From Phoma sp. XZ068 (lineage: Eukaryota > Ascomycota > Dothideomycetes > Pleosporales > Didymellaceae), in NCBI GenBank assembly GCA_004835665.1, contig RBKR01000012.1:1-64000 (forward strand): a stretch of DNA of 64,000 nt, in the 5' to 3' direction. The notes under the pieces were generated by a model that saw only the letters and a list, made by a program, of their open reading frames with translations, did not search any database and was not told where the DNA came from. Every line of letters starts with the position of its first letter. Position 1 is the first letter of the stretch. The position numbers and the translations under genes are program-made. Of the stretch, positions 8,891-18,119 are shown one piece after another.

Positions 8891-10684
8891 ATGTCACCAT
8901 CTAATCTACCCTGGATCTCCGCGTTGGAAGATGCCGCCGAGCAATTCGATGGCGGGCCCCGGAGCTTCCCGCTAGCCAGCGAGTCGAGCTTTGCCCACAG
9001 GCTCGCATACGACCCGCCGAACCTGGACTACCGAAAGCTGTTTTGGAACAAGGCCACTGTCTCGGACTCGCAGCGTGATGCTCTATTGCGCCCGCACAGC
9101 GCAGGCTGGCTGATTCCGGCCGAGACGAGTGTCTGCAAGCCTGTCTTTGTCGCCCACTCCGCGCTGTCGGCGATATGGCTGTTGAAGGAGACGCTCGACG
9201 AGGACGCGCTGCCTGCTGATGCTTGGGCCCGGCTGGTCTCTGCAGCGCAGGATCTTGCCAGCAGCCCGAGCGACGGCTTCCAGAAGGAACCCCCTTCAGC
9301 GCAGCGGCCCCGCGATTCCCCACCACCGTCGACAAAGCGTGCTGCTGCATCCAGCTCAGCGCGGCCGTTGAAGCGCCTCCGACAAGCCACCGAGCCTCCC
9401 AGCCCTGCGACGCCGCTGGAAGCAGAGGACGAAGCGGAGGAACCTGAGCAGCTTGCGCCGCCCTGCGAACCCGAGGCGGCCGAGGACCCCAAAGAGCCCG
9501 TCCATGGACAGGTTGGACAGGAGGAACCCGCCCAGATCACAAGCGTCTCTAACAAAAACCGCCGTGCTGAGCGGGAGCGCGCCAGGAAGCTGGAGCTCAT
9601 ACGAGCGCAGAAGAAACAGGACCTTGGGTTGGTACCGCCGCCCGACTCAGCGTCTCGCAGGGAACACGGTGCCTATGCCTCCATCTCGCGGCAGGATGAG
9701 CCGTTCATCTCTTGGATCCTCAAGCAGCCGGTCGATGATGGCGACAACCTGTACAGCAGTGCCCCAGCGCCTTACCTGACAGCTTCTGGCATGCTCGACA
9801 AGGCCCGCTCCATCGGCAATAATACCTCCCAGGCCTCTGCGGCTGCCTTTCTGCGGAGCTGGCGCACACAAGGTTCACCCTTTGCGCAGGAGTCCGTGGA
9901 GGATCGCCCGCCCGCTTCCTCGCGCACCCGCTGGTCGCTGTCGCAGAAGAGCAGTGCCTCGACGGTGCCGAAGAGCGCGCTCGCCTCCGCCTGGAGCCTG
10001 TGCGATCGCTACGAGCAGGAGCTGGATATCATCCATATCAAGTACCGCTGGGCCATGGCTTTCCTCGGCAAGGCGTACACCGAGAGGATGGACCAGATCA
10101 AGGAGCAAGACGTCGCCCGCAGCAGGGATGCCAAGAACCGAGGCGGCAGGGGCAAAGTCAGCTCCGAGGCCATGGACGCCCTGCTGCTGTCCGTCACCGC
10201 TACGTCGGGGCGTCAGCAGCGTCAGCGATTCAAGAAGCGGCTGCACCAAGCGCTCCGCTGGTACGAAGCAGCCAAGCAGCTTGGCTGGGGTATGCTCTGC
10301 CTGATGCCGCACGACATCATCTCCAACTCGTGGGTCGAGAACGATCTCCGCATCCCCTTCTGGCACATCTGGCTCACGTTGGTTGCGAAGGCGAATCCGG
10401 TGGCCCACAAAGCAAGCATGGCCTTGGACGCCTGGCTAGGCTCAGAAGGCATCTCTGGCGGATCCATCAGCGAGAAGGCAACGCTGTCGATCGAGGCAAA
10501 CACGCCGACATCAGCGACGCAAGTGGAGGAGATTGAAGACAGCGAGCTGGAAGACGGCGAAGATGGTGACAACCACAGCGTCAAGCCTGCGCCCTCCCAA
10601 AGGACTACAAACAGCCCTGCGGCCGCCCGTGCAATGCGCCAGCTTACCTTGATCGAGCTCTGTAAGCCTTTTGCAGGCACATAG
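8891..10684 (+). CDS. 597-aa subtelomeric protein of unknown function, helicase neighbour
   Basis: I do not recognise a domain. Visible are a conserved-looking N-terminal third (about 1-125) with DYRKLFW and GWLIP, a low-complexity middle rich in Pro, Ala, Ser and Glu (about 130-225), a basic coiled-coil-like segment RRAERERARKLELIRAQKK near 225-245, an aromatic/charged region (about 265-520) with YRWAMAFLGKAY and WHIWL, and an acidic Ser-rich C-terminus. There is no signal peptide or membrane span. It starts with ATG at 8891, diverging from the helicase, and is GC-rich like it. A RIP-destroyed homologue at about 15015-16761 aligns over residues ~10-418, which supports a real protein and a repeated locus. 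It may act with the helicase or be a mobile-unit passenger; both are inference. Confidence 0.85.
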   Translation: MSPSNLPWISALEDAAEQFDGGPRSFPLASESSFAHRLAYDPPNLDYRKLFWNKATVSDSQRDALLRPHSAGWLIPAETSVCKPVFVAHSALSAIWLLKETLDEDALPADAWARLVSAAQDLASSPSDGFQKEPPSAQRPRDSPPPSTKRAAASSSARPLKRLRQATEPPSPATPLEAEDEAEEPEQLAPPCEPEAAEDPKEPVHGQVGQEEPAQITSVSNKNRRAERERARKLELIRAQKKQDLGLVPPPDSASRREHGAYASISRQDEPFISWILKQPVDDGDNLYSSAPAPYLTASGMLDKARSIGNNTSQASAAAFLRSWRTQGSPFAQESVEDRPPASSRTRWSLSQKSSASTVPKSALASAWSLCDRYEQELDIIHIKYRWAMAFLGKAYTERMDQIKEQDVARSRDAKNRGGRGKVSSEAMDALLLSVTATSGRQQRQRFKKRLHQALRWYEAAKQLGWGMLCLMPHDIISNSWVENDLRIPFWHIWLTLVAKANPVAHKASMALDAWLGSEGISGGSISEKATLSIEANTPTSATQVEEIEDSELEDGEDGDNHSVKPAPSQRTTNSPAAARAMRQLTLIELCKPFAGT

Positions 10685-11065
10685 TGTGCTGTAATCAATT
10701 GCTCTGTGCTGTGCATTTAGTGTGTTACTTTCTTGCGTTGGTGTTTACAGTGTTGATGTTCTGCTGTGTTGATGCAGTTGTTGTCCGCGCGCTAGCGCAA
10801 CCCTAACCACAACATTAAACCCTACCCCCATGATTTACAAAGCCGATTTCGCTACAACTTGCACAGGTAATGCGGGTTATTGTCGCAAAACATATGTCCA
10901 AGTTTGAAGCAGATCCAATCTGTTGTTGCAGAACGACCGTAGTTGGGAGAAAAACCAACCGTACCCATGATAAGATATCCGCGGCAAATCTGTAGCCCTG
11001 GTCCCTAACAAATCCGTACCCCTAAATCAACCATTGGAATGGTTGGCCTACCCATCTGGGTTAGA
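10685..11065. other. Gene-free transition segment
   Basis: Base composition is balanced and no coding signal is visible. An interstitial telomere-like string (CAACCCTAACC, then AAACCCTACCCCC) lies at about 10797-10829. The segment ends abruptly at the first AT-rich Gypsy codons near 11066. Confidence 0.6.
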
Positions 11066-13599
11066 AACTTAATAATATTACTATTAAGAATAGGTACCTA
11101 TTACTAAATATATCTAAGTTATAAGATTACTTAGCTAGAGTATAATACTTTACTGCACTAGACCTATAAGGAGTATATAACTTTATATATATAAAAGAAG
11201 GCAAAGAATAGAAGATAGTATTTAGAACTTGTTATAGTCTTTATAAGTATATAGTTATACTATTTAGGCTAACTAACGCACTAGCTATATATTAAGAACT
11301 AGTTAATAACATGCTAAGGGTATACCTAGACAGGACAGTAGTAGCTTACCTTAATAATATCTTAGTATACTTAAAGATATTAAGAGAATATATTATATAT
11401 ATAAAAGAAGTTCTTAACTACTTAGGATAAGCAGACCTCTAACTTAAACTAGAGAAGTATAAATAGTATAAGGAAGAAGTAGAATTCCTTAGCTATATTA
11501 TAGGAAGATATAGAGTTAAGATAAGTAAAAAGAAAATATAAGTTATTAAAGACTAGCCAACTCTAATAATAGTTAAAGAAATCTAAGAATTTCTTAAGTT
11601 TATTAACTTTAACTAATACTTTATTAAGGACTACTCTAAGAAAGCTCTACTACTTATAAAGCTTATATAAAAAGATATACTATTTTATTAGAAATAGGAA
11701 TAGAAAAATATATTCTAATTACTTAAGTAAGTATATATTAAGCTACTAATATTAGTTATATTTAGAGGTAATAAACTACTATAAATTAAAACTAATACCT
11801 TAGGATTAGTATTAGGAGTATGTGTATTATAGGAACAAGATAGTAAATAGCACCTAATTACTTACTACTTAAGAAAGTTTTCTAGACTAGAAGAATAATA
11901 TAATATTTATAATAAGGAACTTATAGTAATTATAGACATATTAAAGCACTAGTAAATCTATATAGAAAGCTACTTAGAACTTACTATCTTTATAAACTAT
12001 AAAAACCTAGTGCACTTTACTATAACTAAGAAGCTTAATAGCTAACAGGTATAATAGTTAGAATTACTAGGATAATATAAGTTTAAGATAATATATATAC
12101 TAGAAAAAAACAATGCAAGGGCTAATATACTAAGTTAACAATATAATCTTGTAGGAGAAAATATAATTAAAGAACACGCTATCCTATAGATATATAAGGA
12201 TAGGTTACTAGAACTATTCTAGTAGCTTAATAATATAATATAAGTTTAATAGGAATAATATATACCTATAACAGTACTAGAGGAACTTTAAATAGAAATT
12301 ATTATATAATATTATAATAACCTGCTTTATAGACACCCTAGTATAATATAAATAATAGAACTTATTAGACAATACTATAAGTTTAGCTATATAAAGGACA
12401 AGGTTACTAAGTTTATTAGGAATTATATTAATTACTAATAGAATAAATATAGTATATATACTAAGTATAGAGAAATATAAGCAATAGAGCTACTAACAGC
12501 ACTATAGATAAATATTATAATAGATTTTATTATATAACTACCTATCTCTAAGAACCCTATTATAGAATATACCTATAACTTAATCTTTATTATAGTAGAT
12601 AGGTTTACTAAAGTAGTAGAAATAATACTATTTTAATATAGTTATACTATAGAGTAGCTTATATAAGTGTTTCTAGATAGAATTATCTATTATTATAGTA
12701 TACTAGAATTAATTATTAGTAATAGAGATAAGCTCTTTATATTAAATTATTAGACTATACTTATAGTAGCTATTAGTACTAAGAAGAAGCTATTAACTAT
12801 ATACTATCTATAAATAGACAGATAAATAAAAAGAACAAATTAGACTATAAAAATATACTTAAGAATATATAGTAACTAAGAGCAAGATAACTAGGTTTTA
12901 CTATTACCTATAGTATAGATTATATATAATAATAAATTATTAGAAGTAACAGGTATAATACTATTCTTTATAAACTATAGAAGATATCTAAATCTCTTTA
13001 TAAGATTTCTTAATAGTAACATCTAAATAGATTTAGTAATAACCTTAGTATAAAGACTAAAGAAAGTATACTAGAAATTACTTAAAAATATTAATAAAGC
13101 TTAATAACAAGTAATCTCTTATATTAATTAGAAAAGAAAAACAGCACCTTAGCTAAAAGAGGGGGATAAAGTCTATCTCCTTATAAAAAACTTATAAATA
13201 TAAAGACTAATAAAAAAACTAGATTATATTAAGGTTAGACTATTTTTTATTTCTAGGCAAATTAGCCCTATAAACTATTAACTTAAACTACTATAGGATA
13301 CTAGAATATACTCTATATTCTATATATTACTATTAAAACTAGTAGACCCTAATATACTAATCTAGAAGGACTTCTACTACTAGGTTAAAGAAGAAACTAA
13401 GTAGAAAGTTAAAAAAATAATATAATATTAAAGGAAAGAATATAAGAATAAATACCTAGTTAAGTAGTTAGGATACTCTAATTTAGAAAATATATAAGAA
13501 CCTTCTATAAACCTTATAAACTACTAGTAGTTATTAAAGGAATTTAAGACTAATTAGAAAGCACTATATTAGCTTCCTAAGCCTTAATTAGCTACTCCT

Positions 13600-14120
13600 T
13601 AAATATACTCTATATACTAGGTAACAGGGCTAGGCTAAGTCTATTTAAGGAACCTTCTAAGAGAATTATCTCTTCCTCTAGCTTCTACTTAATAATACTT
13701 TACTTCTCTACTATAATTGCTTCCTCTATATAATAATTAAGTAAATCTATTTATTAGTATAACTACTCTTTATATATACGTGTAACCTATAACTCCTCTA
13801 ACACCTTCTTAGAGGCCTTAAGTACTTTATTTTATACTTTATAACTTTCTTTTATCTATACCTATAGCTTCTCTTTCTTAGTCTCTAGATGTTTAAACTC
13901 TAACTATATTATATAAATATTATAATACTGCCTATACTTTAAATATTTACTATATTTTCTAGAGTAAATATAAACTCTATATACTTGCTTATACTTTTTA
14001 TAGGTTAAATACTTCTTTACTATAATCTCTCTAAAGGACTTAATAAATTTATATAGGTAGTAATAATAGGCTAAACTTAACTTAGTAGAATATTTAGGTA
14101 TTATTAAGAGAATATACTAT
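13600..14120 (-). pseudogene. Antisense ORF relic between integrase and 3' LTR of Gypsy 1
   Basis: On the strand opposite to pol, few stops interrupt a Lys/Tyr-rich then Glu/Leu/Lys-rich frame, read as a basic region followed by a coiled-coil-like segment (HLETKKEKLQVQIKE). The second Gypsy copy has a similarly placed antisense frame at 17360-17960. No family was recognised. Confidence 0.45.
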
Positions 14121-14188
14121 TAAATAAGGGGGGACCTATATTATATAAACTAAGCTTAAAAGACTAAGCTAAGACAGGAAGAGGATAG

Positions 14189-14663
14189 TATTATAATTCT
14201 AGAGAATACTAAATAAAGGTTAATAATTATAGGCTAAGTATAGTATAGTTAAACTATATAGAAGAAAGTATTATAAGTAAGCATAAATAATAAGTATTAT
14301 TAGTTACTACTTAGGTAATAATATAAAGTTATATATTATAATTAGTCTTAGTATAATTAGTATAATTAGTAATTAGTGTAATTAATAGCTATTATAATAC
14401 TAAGTACTATATATATCTCCTAAGTATATAGTAATTAGGAACACTACCCTTATAGTATTATATTTAACTTTATTAATTAATCTTATTATTAGATCTTACC
14501 TACTCTTAAGATAGACAGATTATATCTATACTCCTTATTATAACTCTATAGTTATTATAGTGTTTTACTAGGTATCTATACTAACCTTTCCTATACTAGT
14601 ACTTATCCTAGAGAACTAACCTTAGAAGTATTTATAAGCTTTACTTAGTTTATAACCTTAATA
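14189..14663 (-). repeat. RIP-mutated 3' LTR of Gypsy 1
   Basis: About 475 bp, and the reverse complement of the LTRs at 16762-17244 and 24936-25418. Its ends read TATTATAAT and CCTTAATA, consistent with an ancestral TGTTACGAT...AACA after C-to-T and G-to-A changes. Confidence 0.8.
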
Positions 14664-15014
14664 GCACTAAGTAACTATAACTTATACTAATCTCTATAAG
14701 TTATACTAGCTAACTATAAGTTATATTATAGTTATAAGTTATACTTTATCTAGTATATCTTACCTACTTATAAGTTGCTACTAGGCACTCTTATCTCTAA
14801 TACTATACTTACTATACTTTCCTATAGTAAGGTATTAGCTTACTATATAATTAGTACTTAGTTAGTATCTTATAGATATTATACTAATTAGTTATAACCT
14901 ATATCTATATATAGCTTAACTTGCTAGCTACTTTAATATATATATTATTAATCTTTATTCTCTCTACCTATACTTAGCTATTTAGTATATTATTTACCTT
15001 CTATATAGGTAATA
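14664..15014. other. AT-rich RIP-affected segment of unknown origin
   Basis: No frame is readable. It lies upstream of the RIP-destroyed 597-aa homologue, so it could be the remnant of the divergent promoter and helicase 5' end. I could not align it convincingly to 8570-8890. Confidence 0.35.
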
Positions 15015-16761
15015 CTCTTAAGATATACTAGGTAACTATACTATATAAGGTAGCTAAATAGTTTAATAGTAGTACCTATAGTTTCTCTCTTAGTAGTAAG
15101 GCTATATTTACTAAATAGTATATATATAAGCTACCTAACTAAGACTATAAAAAACTATTCTTTAATTATGTATAGAGCTTAGTATTATAGGTTAATAAGG
15201 ATATCTCTCTATATAGTATAGGCTAGTTAATTCCTAACCCTAATAGGCCTAGCGTCTATAAACCTATCTTTATTACTTACTCTACTCTAGTAGTAATATA
15301 GCTACTATAAGAGATGCTTAATAATAATACTCTTCCTAGAGAGAGCTAGAGTTGTCTTATCTATACTACTTAATTACTTATAGGTAATAAGAGTAAGGCT
15401 CTAATACCTAGAGAGCTTATAGAGAACTCTCTAGTACTAAGCTTAATAGAAGTTAAGGATAGTATAGATCTTAAGCTGCTATCTATATGTTGAAGTCGTA
15501 CTAAGCAAAGCTCGTGTACTCGTTCTAGTTGGTTCTCGGGGATGAATACGTTTACAAGTGGCTCGTCGGGGAGGGGGGTATAGTTGCCTAGTGAAACACC
15601 GTGACAGCTATGGGTAACAATGAGGAGTATAGATATGATCTATCTGTCTCGAGAGTTGGGTTGAGATTCCAATAACAAAGTGGATTGATCAGGTTGAACA
15701 CGAACCATAAGGGTTGTGTTCCTACGTACTATATACTAAAGGGATATGCAAGTGTCCTACGATGTCTCATGGTTTCTCACAATGTCCCATGGGGGGCCTT
15801 GTAGGAATTCGTGGTACTTCGTGGGAATCGTGGGACGTCACGTGATGTTGCCCATGGTGTCCCACGGTCTTGGCCTGGGCCTGTTGTAGGATTTCGTGAG
15901 ACACACGTGACCCTGAGGTCTAGCGTGTCGGCGATCCGGCGTGTGTCATTGGTGATAAAACCAACACCCCGCGTTCGCTGGTCCAGGATCGTAACACTAT
16001 ACAGGTACTATATAGCCTGCTATAGGGTTTAAGGAAGTATATAGCTTTATTTACTTAAATATTATCTTTAAAGTATAGCTATATTACTATTAATAAGATA
16101 CTACTACCTAGCCTACCTATCTTAGGTAATAATAATAGTATAGATAATACTTAAGTTACTACTATTACTAATAATAACTACTATACTAAGTAATAGTATA
16201 TTAAGAAGATAAATACCTTATAGAAGAAAAAGTATATATAGCTAGGCCTCTAGGTACTAGATAATAAGGCCTCTTTATAGGAATATACTATATATAGTAC
16301 TATTATATAAAAGAATAAGCCTACTATTACCTAGGTTATTAAGTAGAGTGTCTCTAGTAATACTAACTTCTATACTACCTCTGCAACACTATACTTTATA
16401 GCCTATATAATATTAGAAAAGGCACGCATACTTAGTAACTAGTTATCTTAATACTATACTACCTAGTTTCTCTATATATAGCAAGAGTAAGGCATACCTT
16501 TTAGGGATAGAATATATAACCTTTAGCTAGTATAGGTATCTTAGTATTATAACCTTATAGGTAGTTTATTATAGTAGGGGAGTACTAATAGTACCTTCTA
16601 CTTTATATAGAGTTTATATAGGCAATATAAGATAGCGCTAGCTACTATATATATTAGTTCTTAGTAGGTATTTACTCTATTAGGCTAGGTATATACCTAG
16701 AAGATATAGCAGATCTAGTAGAGTAACTTTATAGCAAGCAATAACTGCTTATAGAATAGAT
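15015..16761 (+). pseudogene. RIP-destroyed paralogue of the 597-aa subtelomeric gene
   Basis: With the solo LTR (15488-15996) removed and TAG/TAA read back, the frame aligns along the 597-aa protein. KVAKQFNSSTYSF matches EDAAEQFDGGPRSF, QDYKKLFF matches LDYRKLFW, GQLIPN..VYKPIFI matches GWLIPA..VCKPVFV, LEKARILSNQLSQ matches LDKARSIGNNTSQ, and VFTLLGQVYTQKIQQI matches AMAFLGKAYTERMDQI. It covers about residues 10-418, then stops at the LTR of the second Gypsy element. Differences are dominated by C-to-T and G-to-A changes with many stops, so it is inactive. It shows that the gene belongs to a family with at least two subtelomeric copies. Confidence 0.85.
15488..15996. mobile_element. Un-RIPped solo Gypsy LTR with 5-bp target site duplication
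   Basis: A 509-bp island of balanced composition with sharp edges inside AT-rich sequence. It begins TGTTGAAG and ends GTAACA (TG...CA, TGTT/AACA), and CTATA flanks both sides exactly (15483-15487 and 15997-16001). It is homologous end to end with the 483-bp RIP-mutated LTRs at 16762 and 24936. Short frames in it are not genes. Confidence 0.92.
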
Positions 16762-17244
16762 TATTAAGGTTATAAACTAAGTAAAGCTTATAAATACTTC
16801 TAAGGTTAGTTTTCTAGAATAAGTACTAGTATAGGAGGGGTTAGTATAAATACCTAGTAAAACACTATAATAGCTATAGAGTTAATAATAAGTAGTATAG
16901 ATAGTTAATCTATCTAGCTTAAAAGTTAGGTTAAGTTCTAATAATAAAGTTAATTAACAAGGTTAAATATAATACTATAAGAGTAGTGTTCCTAATTACT
17001 ATATACTAAGAAGTATCCTATATTTTTTATAATATCCTATAAAGTCCTATAGGAGGCCCTATAGTTTCTATAAGTAGTTTATAGTTTCTATAGAATATAT
17101 ATATAGTGTCTTATACTATCTTATACTCTTAGTATAGTTTATTTCTATAGAATTATAGGATATTATATAGTCTGCTTAGCCCTATACTATTAATCTATAA
17201 CTATAACTTTATTATACTATACCTCTTTTTCTAAGATTATAATA
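16762..17244 (-). repeat. RIP-mutated 3' LTR of Gypsy 2
   Basis: 483 bp, nearly identical to the LTR at 24936-25418. It starts TATTAAGG and ends GATTATAATA. Confidence 0.88.
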
Positions 17245-17359
17245 CTATCCTCCTTCTTTATAGTTTATATTCTTATAAACTAATAAATAGTTTTCTAAAG
17301 TACCTAAGCTTAATATATAATAGAAACCTAAATTAATAATATTAGATATCTTGCTATAG

Positions 17360-17960
17360 TTGCCTGCAAGTACTATATAAAGAAGAACTTGCCTTATAAG
17401 ATATCTTTGTTATATAAGAAGTATAGGAATTATAAATATAATAGAATAAAGAAGTATAAGCCTATAGATTTACCTATTCCTAACTTCTCTAAAATTAATA
17501 ATAAGATATTATATCTAGAAGAAATAGAAGATAAGGCTACTAAAGCTAAGGAAGCTATAATAGCTACCTTATAGGCTACTTATACTAAATTAAATAGGGT
17601 GTATAAATAAAAGAAATTTCTAAAGTATTATAAATAATAATAGTTTAATATAAGTACTTAGTTTATTAAGGATATAGAGCACCTAGAGCAATAGGAGTTA
17701 TTACTTAATAATATTACTATACTTAAGAATAAGTTAATACCTAGCTTACTTATACTAGACTAGGTAATATATTCTCCTCCTCTAGACTCTAATACTGCTA
17801 ATACTAGTATAATAGCTAGTAGTAGTTTATAAGGTTTATTAATAGTTCCTATATATTTTCTAAGTTAGGGTATTCTAACTACTTAACTAGGTATTTATCT
17901 TTATATCTTTTCTTTTAATATTATATTATTTTTTTAACTTTCTACTTAGTCTCTTTCTTA
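17360..17960 (+). pseudogene. Antisense ORF relic between integrase and 3' LTR of Gypsy 2
   Basis: On the strand opposite to pol a frame with few stops reads as a Lys/Tyr-rich N-terminus (many Tyr codons probably Cys before RIP), a short DLPIPNFS linker and a Glu/Ala/Lys-rich coiled-coil-like region (about 17500-17590) continuing to near 17760. Its place matches the antisense relic in Gypsy 1. Function unknown. Confidence 0.45.
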
Positions 17961-18119
17961 ACCTAGTAGTAGAAGTCTTTCTAGATTAGTATATTAGGGT
18001 CTACTAGTTCTAATAGTAATATATAAAATATAGGGTATATTCTAGTATCCTATAGTAGTTTAAGTTAATAGTTTATAGAGCTAATTTACCTAGAAATAAA
18101 AAATAGTCTAACTTTAATA

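Larger units (their letters stand above)
11066..14663 (+). mobile_element. 5'-truncated, RIP-mutated Gypsy LTR retrotransposon
   Basis: Reading TAG as CAG/TGG restores a Ty3/Gypsy pol on the plus strand. The reverse transcriptase starts at once with its N-terminal KLN..ITIKNRY segment (about 11068), and YLDDILVYS is present as YLNNILVYL near 11340-11370. RNase H follows to about 12050, then integrase (about 12300-13150) and a C-terminal domain with KEGDKVYLL near 13160. Gag, protease and the 5' LTR are absent, so the left edge is a truncation. A purine-rich tract sits directly before the 3' LTR at 14189, as expected for this orientation. Every frame holds many stops, so the copy is dead. Confidence 0.85.

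Noticed and set aside
9875..10408. 177-aa minus-strand frame inside the 597-aa gene
   Set aside because: Antisense shadow in GC-rich coding DNA. The sense frame is supported by the RIPped homologue.
15811..16032. 73-aa frame at the edge of the solo LTR
   Set aside because: It runs across the LTR boundary into RIPped sequence, so it cannot be an old gene.
16000..16760. Initially read as an unidentified RIPped DNA transposon
   Set aside because: RIP-aware reading aligned it with the 597-aa protein instead.
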